Shown here in pieces: positions 16,006 to 30,324 of a stretch of DNA of 64,000 nt. Under the pieces are notes generated by a model, which had not been told where the DNA came from, searched no databases, and saw only the letters and a list, made by a program, of their open reading frames with translations. Made by a program: the position numbers and the translations under genes. Source of the stretch: an uncultured Desulfobacterium sp. (GTDB lineage Bacteria > Desulfobacterota > DSM-4660 > Desulfatiglandales > Desulfatiglandaceae); NCBI GenBank assembly GCA_900258555.1, contig LT984854.1, forward strand, positions 1,216,995 to 1,280,994. The letters run 5' to 3'. The stretch's first letter is position 1. Each line of letters opens with the position of its first letter.

Positions 16006-17061
16006 ATGGTAAAAGACAAAGGAAAGAGTAAATACACTGAGGCTGGTGTTGATATTGACGCAGGCAACAAGTTTGTTCAGATGATCAAGCCCATTGTCAG
16101 CAAGACCTTTAAATCAGGAGTTATTACAGAAATAGGGGGGTTTGCAGGGCTTTTTTCTTTAAACACTCAAAACATCAAAAATCCGGTTTTGGTCAGTTCC
16201 ACCGACGGGGTTGGGACAAAGCTCAAGATCGCATTCATGCTCGATAAACATGACACAGTAGGCATTGATTTGGTTGCCATGTGCGTCAATGATATTATGG
16301 TTCAGGGAGCAGTACCGCTTTTTTTTCTGGATTACCTGGCAATGGGTAAGCTGAACATTGAAAAGGCCAAAGATATTGTGACCGGCATTGCTGTTGGTTG
16401 TCAGGAGGCCGAGTGTTCCCTTATAGGCGGCGAGACAGCGGAAATGGCGGGTTTTTATGCAGAAGGTGAATATGACCTTGCCGGTTTTGTAGTAGGCCTG
16501 GCTGACAATGAAGAGCTGTTAGATGGTTCTGAAATAGCAGTGGGGCATCATCTTATAGGTATAGGGTCGAGCGGACTCCACAGCAATGGTTATTCCCTGG
16601 TGAGAAAGATTATTTTTGAGCAACTCCAGCTGACCGTGAGAGACCATGTAGCAGAGTTCGGCAGGACAGTCGGAGAAGAACTGCTGGAGCCGACGAGGAT
16701 CTATTCAAGGGCTATCAGGAATCTGAGGAGAGACTTCAAGATATATGGCATATCCCATATTACCGGCGGTGGATTTATAGATAACATTCCTCGAATACTA
16801 CCGAAACGATGTAAGGCAGTAATAACGAAAAATAGCTGGCCTCGTCATCCCATATTTTCTTTTCTCCAAAAGGCGGGACAGATCTCTGACTACGAAATGT
16901 TGCGCACGTTTAATAACGGCCTAGGTCTGATCATTGTCGTGGGTGAAAAAGACACCAGTGAAATTCTGTTGAGGCTCAAGGCAATGGGTGAGTCCGCTTG
17001 TTTGATCGGCTGTATTGAGGCCAGAGACGATAACGAAGAGGCAATTATTTTTGTAGAATGA
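16006..17061 (+). CDS. purM: Phosphoribosylformylglycinamidine cyclo-ligase (AIR synthetase)
   Basis: A 351-residue PurM, step 5 of purine biosynthesis (FGAM + ATP to AIR). Family motifs seen: SSTDGVGTKLKIAF, GIDLVAMCVNDIMVQGA with the ATP/Mg contacts, LIGGETAEMAGFY, GIGSSGLHSNGYSLVR and HITGGGFIDNIPRIL. Length is normal. It starts at an ATG with AGGA a dozen bases upstream. The downstream DUF523 gene begins 4 bases after the stop, so they share a transcript, although no functional link is evident. Other pur genes are absent from the window. Confidence 0.95.
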   Translation: MVKDKGKSKYTEAGVDIDAGNKFVQMIKPIVSKTFKSGVITEIGGFAGLFSLNTQNIKNPVLVSSTDGVGTKLKIAFMLDKHDTVGIDLVAMCVNDIMVQGAVPLFFLDYLAMGKLNIEKAKDIVTGIAVGCQEAECSLIGGETAEMAGFYAEGEYDLAGFVVGLADNEELLDGSEIAVGHHLIGIGSSGLHSNGYSLVRKIIFEQLQLTVRDHVAEFGRTVGEELLEPTRIYSRAIRNLRRDFKIYGISHITGGGFIDNIPRILPKRCKAVITKNSWPRHPIFSFLQKAGQISDYEMLRTFNNGLGLIIVVGEKDTSEILLRLKAMGESACLIGCIEARDDNEEAIIFVE

Positions 17062-17065
17062 TGTC

Positions 17066-17581
17066 ATGTTATCTAAGAACAGGTCCCCGATCATGGTTAG
17101 TGCCTGCCTCCTCGGAATTCACTGTAGATATGACGGAGGGCACTCGGCCTGTTCTGATTTAATGGAACTTATTCCCTCTGTCTCCTTAATACCGTTCTGC
17201 CCGGAACAGTTGGGGGGGCTTTCCACCCCAAGGTCTCCGGCGAATATGACAGGCGGGGATGGTTACGATATTCTGGCCGCTAAGGCAAAGGTGATAAATG
17301 CCGATGGCCATGATGTGACCCAGGCCTTTGTTAAAGGCGCAGAAGAGGCTAATGCGATTGCCTTGGTTCTTAAGGCCTCTATTGCCATAATGAAAGACAG
17401 GAGCCCGTCATGTGGCATAAATACCCCTGTTTATGAAAAACCGGTCGGGTATGGGGTCGGAGTTACCGCGGCGTTGTTTAATTCGCGGGGGATAAAGCTA
17501 TTTGAAGTAACGAAAGGCGGCCATTTTTCCTGCCGGAAATTTCAGACATTTTTAGAACAATTTAATGATTTCTGGAAATAA
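17066..17581 (+). CDS. DUF523 family protein
   Basis: A 171-residue DUF523 protein of unknown biochemical role. The family Cys motifs are visible: VSACLLGIHCRYDGGHS at the N-terminus, FCPEQLGGLSTPRSPA in the middle and KDRSPSCGINTPVY. The conserved Cys set suggests metal or thiol chemistry, as in related 2-thiouracil desulfidase-like proteins, but this is inference. It lies 4 bases after purM and 3 bases before tatA. The start is the ATG at 17066; a second ATG 9 codons later also fits the family. Confidence 0.88.
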   Translation: MLSKNRSPIMVSACLLGIHCRYDGGHSACSDLMELIPSVSLIPFCPEQLGGLSTPRSPANMTGGDGYDILAAKAKVINADGHDVTQAFVKGAEEANAIALVLKASIAIMKDRSPSCGINTPVYEKPVGYGVGVTAALFNSRGIKLFEVTKGGHFSCRKFQTFLEQFNDFWK

Positions 17582-17584
17582 CCC

Positions 17585-17899
17585 ATGTTTGGATTAAGCC
17601 CTAGTGAATTGGCAGTGATTGCGATCATTGTCCTTCTGATTTTCGGCGCCAGGCGGCTGCCTGAAATCGGTAAAGGCCTTGGGGGAGCGATAAGGGAATT
17701 TAGGAATATCAAGAAGGAGATCAGCTCCGACAAGACAATCGAGCCCGCACAAGAGGGCAAAGAGGCGCATGCCGAAAAGGGAGTTCAAAAATCCCTCGGA
17801 GCCAAACTTGGGGAAAAGGTCTTGGAACAAGCCCCTCTGGCAAAAAAAGTGGTGGACGCAAAAAATAATATAGATAAAATCAAGCAGGCCTTAAAATAG
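17585..17899 (+). CDS. tatA: Sec-independent translocase subunit TatA/TatE
   Basis: A 104-residue TatA-type subunit of the twin-arginine protein export pore. It starts MFGLSPSELAVI, has one transmembrane segment (about residues 8-24), the hinge FGARRLPEIGKGLGGAIREF, an amphipathic helix, and a charged, Lys/Glu-rich tail to the end. The tail, with repeated KVLEQAP / KKVVDAKNN segments, is somewhat longer than in minimal TatA. tatC is not in the window. It is translated within the purM-DUF523 run and is followed 40-odd bases later by a TolC-like gene. Confidence 0.9.
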   Translation: MFGLSPSELAVIAIIVLLIFGARRLPEIGKGLGGAIREFRNIKKEISSDKTIEPAQEGKEAHAEKGVQKSLGAKLGEKVLEQAPLAKKVVDAKNNIDKIKQALK

Positions 17900-17945
17900 A
17901 ATTATCTTGATATCAACACATTGCTCTTATAGGGAGTTCATGGAC

Positions 17946-19262
17946 ATGATGTGCAGGACATCAGTACTTCTCGCGTTGTTTTTGGCAATAAGTTGTTTAC
18001 CTATTGTCTCCCATGCCCAGGATAATCGCTATAGCCTTGAAAAGAGCATTGAAGAGGCCTTGGAAAAAAACTGGTCTTTGAAGGCTAAATCAGAAAAGGT
18101 CAATCAGGCCCTGGATGTCAAGAACCAGGCCAGGGCGGAGTTCCTGCCCAAATTGAGCACAAGTTACGGTTATACAAGGCTGAGCGAAGAGACAATCATG
18201 AGGCCTTCCATACCCGGCCTGGGCACGTTTGCTCTGAGTTCTCAAGACAATTACCAGTGGAGGGGTACGGTGACACAACCCCTGTTTACAGGTTTAGCCC
18301 TGGTCAGCTCCTATCAGCTTGCAAAGCTTGGAATTGACCAGTCCAGGATGGAGCTGGAACTTGAAAAGCTTGATCTGGCGTTGAGGGTAAAAGAGGCCTA
18401 TTTCAACATATTGATAGCCGATAAGGCTGTCGAGGTTGCCGAAAAAGAGGTTGAGTCCTTAGGCTCCAATGTCAACCTTTCAAGCAACTTCTATAATGTA
18501 GGGGTTATTCCTGTAAACGATCTGCTGAAAGCGGAAGTGGAATTGGCAAGCGCGCAACAGGCCCTTGTTAAGGCGCGTAATGCAGCTAGGCTTGCCCGTG
18601 CATCCTTTAATACGGTGCTGGCAAGGCCGGTTAGTGAGGCAGCGGAAGTCGAAGATATCCTTGTATTCAAGCCGGAACAGGTAAATTTTGAAGATCGCCT
18701 CGCACAGGCACTTGAAAGTCGTCCTGAGATGAAGATCACGGATATAAATATCCTTAAGACAGATCAACAGGCAAGGCTTTCCAGGAGCAGAAACTATCCT
18801 GAAATAAGCTTCCAATATGATTATATAAAAGAAGGAGATGATCCCGATGTCTCCGGTAGCCTCTTTCATGATGAAGGAAGATGGCAGGCCATGGCCGTTT
18901 TTTCATGGACATTCTGGGAATGGGGAAAGACCTATTACTCGGTGCAAGAAAATGAGAGCCAGAAAAAGGAATTGGCCCAGTTAAGGCTGGCTCTGGAGGA
19001 CAATATTTGCCTTGAATTACAGCAGGCGGTTTTAGCCCTTGAAACTGCTGAGAAGAATATCCCGACCACAATGAAGGCAGTGGAACAGGGCGAAGAGAAC
19101 ATGAGGGTTAATGAGGAGAGATATAAGGCACAGGTAACAACAATTACAGAGGTGTTAGACGCGCAAACCCTGTTGACTCAGGCAAGGGTCAATTATTACA
19201 AGGCCCTCTATCTACACAACCTTGCCAAGGCCAGATTACTTAGGACCGTCGGGACATACTGA
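17946..19262 (+). CDS. TolC-family outer membrane efflux protein
   Basis: A protein of about 438 residues with a signal peptide (MMCRTSVLLALFLAISC, cleavage likely after VSHA) and two OEP repeats made of long helical hairpins: YSLEKSIEEALEKNWSLKA at the start and RYKAQVTTITEVLDAQTLLT near the end. TolC homologues form trimeric outer-membrane ducts for efflux pumps or type I secretion. The start is uncertain: ATG at 17940, 17946 or 17949 all follow AGGGAG; 17946 gives the best spacing (9). No adaptor or inner-membrane pump gene is adjacent, so the exported substrate is unknown. Confidence 0.88.
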   Translation: MMCRTSVLLALFLAISCLPIVSHAQDNRYSLEKSIEEALEKNWSLKAKSEKVNQALDVKNQARAEFLPKLSTSYGYTRLSEETIMRPSIPGLGTFALSSQDNYQWRGTVTQPLFTGLALVSSYQLAKLGIDQSRMELELEKLDLALRVKEAYFNILIADKAVEVAEKEVESLGSNVNLSSNFYNVGVIPVNDLLKAEVELASAQQALVKARNAARLARASFNTVLARPVSEAAEVEDILVFKPEQVNFEDRLAQALESRPEMKITDINILKTDQQARLSRSRNYPEISFQYDYIKEGDDPDVSGSLFHDEGRWQAMAVFSWTFWEWGKTYYSVQENESQKKELAQLRLALEDNICLELQQAVLALETAEKNIPTTMKAVEQGEENMRVNEERYKAQVTTITEVLDAQTLLTQARVNYYKALYLHNLAKARLLRTVGTY

Positions 19263-19376
19263 TTCCAAACCGACCCATGATCGCACTCTGAATATGCCTC
19301 CCAGTCTGTCCCGATTGTTTGTTCCTCCCCCCCTCAAAGAAATCATTAAACTTTCACGACCATATATTGCTTTTTT

Positions 19377-20030
19377 ATGATCCAGGTATTGCGTGTTTTC
19401 AAAAACTTCGGTCCAAGGGTTGCGCTTAACAATCTGAGTTTTGATATTCATAAAGGCGAGTTCGTTTTTATTACGGGTCCCAGTGGGGCGGGTAAGACAA
19501 CATTGCTAAGGCTGATGTTCGGCTCTCAAAGTCCCACGAGCGGTAATGTGCTGATAAATGGCATAAATCTCAATCGTGTGTCCAGGGCAAAACTGGATCT
19601 GCTCAGGCGCAATATAGGCTTTGTTTTTCAAGATTTTAAGTTGCTGCAAAAAAAGACTGTCTTTGAAAACGTAGCCCTTGCCTTGGAGGTGAGCGGTGAG
19701 CATCCTCATTTTATTCAAAAAAAGACGCGTCAAACCCTGAGACTCGTAGGGCTAGCGGACAAGGAAAAGGCCTGTCCACAACAGATTTCAGGCGGTGAAC
19801 AGCAACGTGTGGCTATTGCTAGGGCAATCGTAAGAGATCCATTGATCCTCCTTGCGGATGAGCCCACAGGCAATCTGGATTCGGATCTTACCAGAGATAT
19901 TATGGTACTTTTCAGGAGTATCCACATGAGGGGCACAACTGTGGTCATTGCAACACACAGCCGGGAGTTGCTCGAAGACACGGCCCAGAGGACGATTATC
20001 CTAAAGAGGGGGATGATCGCCGGAGAATAA
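19377..20030 (+). CDS. ftsE: Cell division ATP-binding protein FtsE
   Basis: A 217-residue ABC ATPase that pairs with FtsX at the septal ring. Walker A is GPSGAGKTT (34-42), the signature is [15 protein letters not shown], Walker B is [13 protein letters not shown], and the H-loop is VIATHSRE. Length and content are typical for FtsE. The stop overlaps the ftsX start (TAATG), so the two are translationally coupled. With ftsX and the EnvC-like gene it forms the mechanotransduction complex that controls septal amidases. Confidence 0.94.
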   Translation: MIQVLRVFKNFGPRVALNNLSFDIHKGEFVFITGPSGAGKTTLLRLMFGSQSPTSGNVLINGINLNRVSRAKLDLLRRNIGFVFQDFKLLQKKTVFENVALALEVSGEHPHFIQKKTRQTLRLVGLADKEKACPQQISGGEQQRVAIARAIVRDPLILLADEPTGNLDSDLTRDIMVLFRSIHMRGTTVVIATHSRELLEDTAQRTIILKRGMIAGE

Positions 20031-20941
20031 TGAAATCAAGATTGTGGGCATATCTCTTAAAACAAGCATTACTGAATATTACAGACAACAGGATGCTCCA
20101 TCTAATCAGCATAGGCACAATGGTTGTCTCCCTTTCGATCTTTGGTTCATTTTTATTTCTTTTTGTTAATATAAACACTTGGATACAAGGATGGGGTCAT
20201 AAGGTTTCCATTTCGGTCTACATAAAAGACGGTGTTGACGAGGCAACGAAAAATAAGATTTCTTCTGCCCTGCGTAGTTTTCCGAATGCTGAAATAAGGA
20301 GATTTATTTCAAAGGAAGATGCCTTAAAAGACTTAAAAAATGCCCTTGGCAGTGAATCCGGTCTTCTGGACAGCCTGTCCCGTAATCCCCTGCCTGCTTC
20401 ATTTGAGATGGTTTTTGACCAGATTGAACCAAACCAGTCAGATCCAGAGAAGATAAAAGAAGAGATTGAAAAAATTGACGGAGTTGACGAAGTACAGTAC
20501 AGCGGCGAGTGGCTGAAACAATTTGAAGACCTTATGGATATGGTCAGGATTGCCGGGTTTATTATTGGAGGTCTTCTCTGTCTCGGAGTTATCTTCATTG
20601 TTTCCAATACCATAAGGCTTACGATTTATTCACGCAGGCAAGAAATAGAAATCAAAAAGCTGGTCGGCGCCACAGACTGGTTTGTCAAGACGCCTTTTTT
20701 GCTTGAAGGGATTTTTCAAGGGCTGTTCAGCGGGGCAATATCTGTTTTGATTCTCTTTTCAGGATATCTATTGATCTGTACAAATAAACTAAAATTGCTG
20801 GGAATTGTTGGGCTGGATCTTGTCTTTCTTCCGTATGATTATCTACTTTTGCTGTTTGTCATAAGTATAGCCTTGGGGCTTACTGGAAGCTTTATCGCTG
20901 TAAGCCGGTTTATATCCTCTGACCACCTTTTCACTATATGA
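20030..20941 (+). CDS. ftsX: Cell division protein FtsX
   Basis: A 303-residue permease-like protein with four transmembrane segments: about 25-47, then three in the C-terminal half (about 175-200, 225-250, 270-295). Between the first and second is a periplasmic loop of roughly 125 residues ([13 protein letters not shown] onward), the docking site for EnvC-type activators. The FtsX-family stretch [21 protein letters not shown] is present. It overlaps ftsE by one base and the downstream EnvC-like gene by 4 bases (ATGA). Confidence 0.94.
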   Translation: MKSRLWAYLLKQALLNITDNRMLHLISIGTMVVSLSIFGSFLFLFVNINTWIQGWGHKVSISVYIKDGVDEATKNKISSALRSFPNAEIRRFISKEDALKDLKNALGSESGLLDSLSRNPLPASFEMVFDQIEPNQSDPEKIKEEIEKIDGVDEVQYSGEWLKQFEDLMDMVRIAGFIIGGLLCLGVIFIVSNTIRLTIYSRRQEIEIKKLVGATDWFVKTPFLLEGIFQGLFSGAISVLILFSGYLLICTNKLKLLGIVGLDLVFLPYDYLLLLFVISIALGLTGSFIAVSRFISSDHLFTI

Positions 20942-22107
20942 GAACAGTAATAAGCCAAACGGGCGGATATTCTTTATCTATGTATTTTGCCATAATAATT
21001 ATTATGGCTTTTATTTGTTATTTTATTGCTGCAGGTGTCTTTGCTGGTCAGGACCAGATTGAGATAATAGAGTCAACCCTTTCAAAGGAAAAACAGGGGT
21101 ATGAGACATTTGACTCAAGGGAAAAAGATCTATTAGGCCAACTTTCACACTATGAACAGCAGGTTGCAGAGAAAAAACAAGCTATTGAGAAACTGACGGA
21201 AAGGATCCGGAAGGATGAGGTTGAAATCGGAGGTCTGGAAAAGGAATTGGCTGGTTTGGAAAGTTCACTCCTGGATGCAGAGTCCAAGGCGTCAAAACGA
21301 ATTGTCTCATTATATAAATATGCCGTAGGGGGTTATATAAACACCCTGGCGAGTGTTATGGATATCGGACAATTCCGACAGAGGCTCAACTACCTGAGGG
21401 CCATCTCAGAGGAAGACCATAATCAATTATCTGCATTTGCCCAACAAATCGGCAGCCACAGAGCATCCATATCAAATTTGACAGAAAGGATTACCGATAA
21501 GAGATCCGAAGAAAGCCAAGAGAAAGCCAGGTTGCTGGCCATGAGAAGGGACCTGGAAGAAAGGGTTGTGCTTCTTATCCAGATCCACAAGGAAAAGGAG
21601 TTTTACGAGACCGCGGTAAGGGAACTTGAACTTGCAAGCCAGGACCTGAGACAGACATTTACAGAGATAGAAAAGAACAAAGGCCCTGATACAACATGGT
21701 CTTCAGGTTTTGAAAACTCCAAGGGCCTGCTTCCCGTTCCACTTCAGGGGAAAATGATAAGAGGAGATCGGCTTCTTGGATCGGATAAGCAGCACTTCAA
21801 CAAAGGGGTCTTTATCGAAGGGATCGACAAGGACGTCAGGGCTGTGTTTTGCGGGAGAGTCGAATTCTCAGGTCAGATTAAGGGATACGGCGACATTCTA
21901 ATCATCAATCATGGATCACGTTTTTTTACCATTTCAGCCCAGGTATCCCAAAGAATAAAGGAAGAAGGGGATATGGTGGAAGCAGGAGATGTAATTGCAA
22001 TTGCCGGACAGAGTGGAAATGGAAAAAAGGCAAGGCTATACTTTGAGATGAGAAAGGCGGGGGTGAGTCTGAATCCCCTGGAATGGCTTGAGAAAAAAAG
22101 CTTATAA
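20938..22107 (+). CDS. EnvC-like murein hydrolase activator with degenerate LytM domain
   Basis: A 389-residue protein with an N-terminal membrane or signal segment (about 15-36), a long coiled coil (about 40-240, rich in E, K, Q) and a C-terminal M23/LytM-like domain (about 270-386). The zinc ligands of active M23 peptidases are lost: the HLY/YAHL position reads ISAQVS, the HLHFE position reads RLYFEM, and the N-terminal H-x3-D site reads GVFIEG. This matches E. coli EnvC, which does not cut peptidoglycan but activates amidases through FtsEX. It overlaps ftsX by 4 bases and is followed by ctpA. Confidence 0.9.
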   Translation: MRTVISQTGGYSLSMYFAIIIIMAFICYFIAAGVFAGQDQIEIIESTLSKEKQGYETFDSREKDLLGQLSHYEQQVAEKKQAIEKLTERIRKDEVEIGGLEKELAGLESSLLDAESKASKRIVSLYKYAVGGYINTLASVMDIGQFRQRLNYLRAISEEDHNQLSAFAQQIGSHRASISNLTERITDKRSEESQEKARLLAMRRDLEERVVLLIQIHKEKEFYETAVRELELASQDLRQTFTEIEKNKGPDTTWSSGFENSKGLLPVPLQGKMIRGDRLLGSDKQHFNKGVFIEGIDKDVRAVFCGRVEFSGQIKGYGDILIINHGSRFFTISAQVSQRIKEEGDMVEAGDVIAIAGQSGNGKKARLYFEMRKAGVSLNPLEWLEKKSL

Positions 22108-22239
22108 ATCGGAATTTTTTATTTGTTATTCATGCGCTAATAAATTAAAGATTTTTATTAATTAAGCGATTAACATTTTCGGGGGCCAGCTTTTTGATTG
22201 CCGGACAACAAAAACATATTGATATTTGAGGAGATTATT

Positions 22240-23577
22240 ATGCCAGTCACCAGGAAAAAACAAGCCGTCAATACACTGCTCATCTCAGTCATGATATGTG
22301 GCCTGCTCTTTCTTCATGGAAACGGCGGTATTGTTAAGGCTGGTACGGATGAAACATATAAGAACATTGAGATCTTTGTGGAGGTGCTAAGGCAGATAGA
22401 GGAGAATTATGTCGAACCCGTACCTCCCCAAACCCTGATTTACGGGGCTATTAAGGGAATGGTGCAGAACCTTGATCCCCATTCATCGTTTATGACAAAG
22501 GATGAGCACAATGAACTGATGATGGAAACGACGGGCAGTTTTACAGGCATCGGCATTGAGATAACCACAAAAGACGGGGTGCTTACTGTGGTTTCCCCGA
22601 TAGAAGGGACCCCGGCTTATGAGGCGGGCTTGCAGTCGGGCGATAAGATCATCAAGATTGAAGACGAATCAACAAAAGATATGTCCATGATTGATGCTGT
22701 AAAAAAAATCAGGGGCCCCAAAGGGACGAAGGTTAGGCTGACTATTGCCCGCGAAGGTGAGACAAAACCACTTGAGTTTTCCATCGTACGTGATGTTATC
22801 CCATTGGTCAGCGTCAGGCACTACTTGTTGGCCCCGGATATCGGCTATGTACGAATCACCAATTTTCAGAGTAAGACAACCAAAGATCTGGAATCCGCCC
22901 TTGAAAATCTTGAAAAGGACAGAGACCTCAAAGGTCTGGTACTGGACTTGAGGAATAACCCAGGGGGGCTATTGTCTCAGGCCGAAGAGGTGTCAGACCT
23001 TTTTCTGGATTCAGGAATAATAGTAAGCACCAAGGGTAGGATCAGCTCTCAGGACAGAAAGACAGTAGCCCATAAAAACGGAAAACCAAGGAACTACCCG
23101 ATAGTTGTATTGGTAAATGGGGGTAGCGCCAGCGCTGCAGAGATAGTTGCGGGGGCGTTACAGGACAACAACAGAGCACTTATCCTTGGAACAAGGACTT
23201 TTGGCAAGGGCTCGGTCCAGACCATATTGCCTTTATCCGACGGGAGCGCACTGCGTTTAACAACGGCAAGATATTATACACCAAGCGGAAGATCCATCCA
23301 GTTAAGCGGTATCACCCCTGATGTGGAATGCCAGTATGTTCCCCCTGAGGAAGACAAGGAAAAAAATCCTCCTCGTTTTATGAGAGAGGAGGATCTTGAA
23401 CATCATATGCAAAATGACAATAAAATAGATAACCAACAAAAGGATAAATCTAATAATATAGAAGAGAATAATCAGGCTCAAGAATTAATCAAAAAGGATA
23501 ATCAGGTGCGCTATGCAATGCAATTGCTTCAGACCTGGGCAGTCTTTTCAAAGATGAAGACTAACTCAGCGCAGTAA
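22240..23577 (+). CDS. S41 family C-terminal processing peptidase (CtpA/Prc type)
   Basis: A 445-residue periplasmic carboxyl-terminal protease. An N-terminal hydrophobic segment (about 12-33) is a signal peptide or anchor. It is followed by the PDZ domain (about 95-175, GIGIEITTKDGVLTVVSPI) and the S41 core with LRNNPGGLL, catalytic Ser in NGGSASAAEIVAGAL and catalytic Lys in FGKGSVQTI. A hydrophilic tail rich in N, K, E and Q (about 380-430) is unusual and probably disordered. ATG 22240 is chosen because GAGGAG lies 7 bases upstream; a TTG 14 codons earlier is possible but unsupported. These proteases typically act on hydrolase or lipoprotein substrates, fitting the FtsEX-EnvC neighbourhood. 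Confidence 0.92.
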   Translation: MPVTRKKQAVNTLLISVMICGLLFLHGNGGIVKAGTDETYKNIEIFVEVLRQIEENYVEPVPPQTLIYGAIKGMVQNLDPHSSFMTKDEHNELMMETTGSFTGIGIEITTKDGVLTVVSPIEGTPAYEAGLQSGDKIIKIEDESTKDMSMIDAVKKIRGPKGTKVRLTIAREGETKPLEFSIVRDVIPLVSVRHYLLAPDIGYVRITNFQSKTTKDLESALENLEKDRDLKGLVLDLRNNPGGLLSQAEEVSDLFLDSGIIVSTKGRISSQDRKTVAHKNGKPRNYPIVVLVNGGSASAAEIVAGALQDNNRALILGTRTFGKGSVQTILPLSDGSALRLTTARYYTPSGRSIQLSGITPDVECQYVPPEEDKEKNPPRFMREEDLEHHMQNDNKIDNQQKDKSNNIEENNQAQELIKKDNQVRYAMQLLQTWAVFSKMKTNSAQ

Positions 23578-23710
23578 ATAACCTGTGCAGGCAGTTTCAA
23601 GTTGTGCATTTTTTCGGGTGACGGACAGAATTGTGCCTTTTGAAGCTGCCTGATCAATCAAGGCATATTAGTTTCAGTTGGAAGTATAATGCAGTTTAAA
23701 ATAAGCTGTC

Positions 23711-24565
23711 ATGAAAAAACGAAAGTCAAGAAAAAAGGAAAAGAAGACTTCCTTATTGATTGCAGTTATTTTAAGTTTTATCGTCATATTTTTTCTTCTA
23801 ATATTCATTTATAATAAAATAACAGAAAAGATATCTCATTTTCTCCCTTCTATCTATATGAGAGCTTACTCGGTCCAGGGGCACCGTTCGACCGCCACTG
23901 ACAATCGCCCTAAGGTTGCAATCATAATAGATGACTTGGGCCTTGATTCCGAATCAGATCTTCAGTTCTTTCATCTGGATCTTCAAATAAGTCTTTCTGT
24001 TTTGCCTTATGGCCCACACACAAAATCAATTGTAAGCATGGCAAACCAAGAGGGCCGCGAGCTCGTCCTCCATCTGCCAATGCAGCCAAATGGCTACCCA
24101 CGTGTAAAACCGGGGCCAGGGGCTGTTCTTCTCTTTATGAATGCTGATGAGATTAGGCGGATTCTGGACCAAGACCTCAAGGAGATCAAAGGGGCCAAGG
24201 GGGTAAATAATCATATGGGTTCTTGCCTTACAGAAGACAGAGAAAAAATATATATTATATTGGCCGAATTAAAAAAGAGGAAGTTATTTTTTATTGACAG
24301 TCGGACAACCAAACGAACAGTGGCTTTTGATCTGGCCGGGGAAATGGGGCTCCCTTGTAATAAGAGGTCGGTTTTTCTTGATAATGACCTTGATCCCAAG
24401 ACCATGACAATACAAATGGAACGGCTTTTGGATATGGCGAGACACCATGGTGTTGCCATAGGTATTGGACACCCCAATAAGGAGACGCTTAGGCTTTTGA
24501 GGAAATACTGCTCAAAGATAAGAAGTGAATTTCAGCTCGTCCCCCTTTCTGAACTAGTGAGTTAA
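23711..24565 (+). CDS. Divergent polysaccharide deacetylase family protein (YibQ/DUF610)
   Basis: A 284-residue protein with a very basic N-terminus, one transmembrane or signal segment (about 15-36) and a divergent polysaccharide-deacetylase domain from about residue 65. VAIIIDDLGLD carries the two family Asp residues, followed by LVLHLPMQPNGYP, VNNHMGSCLT and FIDSRTT. YibQ-type proteins commonly sit behind envC and ctpA as here; a role in cell-wall remodelling is inferred from this context. The 133-bp gap before it contains an imperfect stem (GGCAGtTTCAA / TTGAAgCTGCC) with a long loop, so expression may partly be separate from ctpA. Confidence 0.88.
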   Translation: MKKRKSRKKEKKTSLLIAVILSFIVIFFLLIFIYNKITEKISHFLPSIYMRAYSVQGHRSTATDNRPKVAIIIDDLGLDSESDLQFFHLDLQISLSVLPYGPHTKSIVSMANQEGRELVLHLPMQPNGYPRVKPGPGAVLLFMNADEIRRILDQDLKEIKGAKGVNNHMGSCLTEDREKIYIILAELKKRKLFFIDSRTTKRTVAFDLAGEMGLPCNKRSVFLDNDLDPKTMTIQMERLLDMARHHGVAIGIGHPNKETLRLLRKYCSKIRSEFQLVPLSELVS

Positions 24566-24743
24566 GGCAAGCTGACCGTTCATTTTTTTTTAATTAATTG
24601 CAGGTAATAGGGAGTTTTTTTTCGTTAGGCAAGTGTGTTTAAACATAGGAATTAAAAAAACAACAGATATATCAGCTTAATACAGCCAGCTCTTTATTAC
24701 TCATGGTGTTCCATTTTTTTTAAGAAAAAAGCAATAAAACTGC

Positions 24744-24840
24744 TTGACATTGATTCTGGAAAATTCTATATACACGCTTTCTTTGGAATTCAAAACAAAC
24801 GAAAAAATGCTTTGACATCCAAGGGAACAGGACTTACAGT
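24744..24840 (+). promoter_or_regulatory. Tandem rRNA promoters P1 and P2
   Basis: P1: TTGACA (24744-24749), 17-base spacer, TATATA (24767-24772). P2: TTGACA (24812-24817), 17-base spacer, TACAGT (24835-24840). Two closely spaced sigma-70 promoters about 100-170 bases before 16S are the usual arrangement for rrn operons. The rest of the 375-bp gap upstream (24566-24743) is AT-rich, suitable for UP elements; no gene was seen there. Confidence 0.75.
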
Positions 24841-24853
24841 AACTTAAGTCCTT

Positions 24854-24863
24854 TGTTCTTTGA
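24854..24863 (+). promoter_or_regulatory. boxA antitermination site of the rRNA leader
   Basis: The decamer TGTTCTTTGA matches the boxA consensus used by Nus-factor antitermination. The identical decamer recurs before 23S at 26918-26927, as expected for rrn operons. Confidence 0.7.
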
Positions 24864-24865
24864 AT

Positions 24866-26574
<1,709 letters not shown>

Positions 26575-26593
26575 CTTGAGGGAGCAAAGGTGA

Positions 26594-26664
26594 ATTCGGA
26601 TTTTGGAATTCTGATTTCGGAATGGTTGATCAAGAAAATCTGTAATCCGAAATCGTGATTCTGA
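26594..26664. repeat. Word-repeat hairpin in the 16S-23S spacer (before tRNA-Ile)
   Basis: Between 16S and tRNA-Ile the sequence repeats variants of GATTTCGGA / GGAATTCTGATT. GATTTCGGA (26613-26621) is perfectly inverted at 26646-26654 (TCCGAAATC). The stretch looks like an inserted repeat and not rRNA leader. Confidence 0.5.
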
Positions 26665-26672
26665 AAGAGGAT

Positions 26673-26751
<79 letters not shown>

Positions 26752-26759
26752 GGCTTGAT

Positions 26760-26835
26760 GGGGGTGTAGCTCAGCTGGGAGAGCGCCTGCCTTGCACGCA
26801 GGAGGTCATCGGTTCGATCCCGTTCACCTCCACCA
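26760..26835 (+). tRNA. tRNA-Ala (TGC)
   Basis: Acceptor GGGGGTG pairs with CACCTCC and shows the G3-U70 pair that defines alanine identity. The anticodon TGC sits in CTTGCAC, and CCA is encoded. Second spacer tRNA, 8 bases after tRNA-Ile. Confidence 0.97.
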
Positions 26836-26839
26836 GAGA

Positions 26840-26883
26840 AAAGCTGAAAGCTGAAGACTTTCCTTGTGTAAGATTTCAGCTTT
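26840..26883. repeat. Small hairpin of GCTGAAA words after tRNA-Ala
   Basis: AAAGCTGAAA (26840-26849) is perfectly inverted at 26874-26883 (TTTCAGCTTT); between them the word GCTGAAGAC recurs. It resembles the other word-repeat hairpins of the window, although a processing role next to the tRNA is also possible. Confidence 0.45.
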
Positions 26884-26917
26884 GAGCATTATGCTCTGCG
26901 CGCGTAAAATGCGTGAG

Positions 26918-26927
26918 TGTTCTTTGA
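26918..26927 (+). promoter_or_regulatory. Second boxA before 23S
   Basis: TGTTCTTTGA, identical to the leader boxA at 24854, located 77 bases before 23S. The paired arrangement supports Nus-dependent antitermination through the whole operon. Confidence 0.7.
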
Positions 26928-26944
26928 TAATTTTATACGGGTAG

Positions 26945-30067
<3,123 letters not shown>

Positions 30068-30164
30068 TCTCGTATAAATTTTAGTTAAATTAAGATATGT
30101 AGTTAGAACTCCATAGTTAGTAAACTTATCCTATAGGTGTTTTGTAGGCATGAGTTCATAAGTT

Positions 30165-30280
<116 letters not shown>

Positions 30281-30292
30281 TCAAATTTAAAG

Positions 30293-30324
30293 GCCCTTTG
30301 TTTTCGAACAAGGGGCTTTTTTTT
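30293..30324 (+). terminator. rRNA operon intrinsic terminator
   Basis: A stem of GCCCTTTGTT and AACAAGGGGC (one G-U pair) is capped by a TTCG tetraloop and followed directly by eight T residues. It is placed 13 bases after 5S. Confidence 0.95.

Noticed and set aside
21740-22107. Active M23 metallopeptidase
   Set aside because: All usual zinc-ligand positions are substituted.
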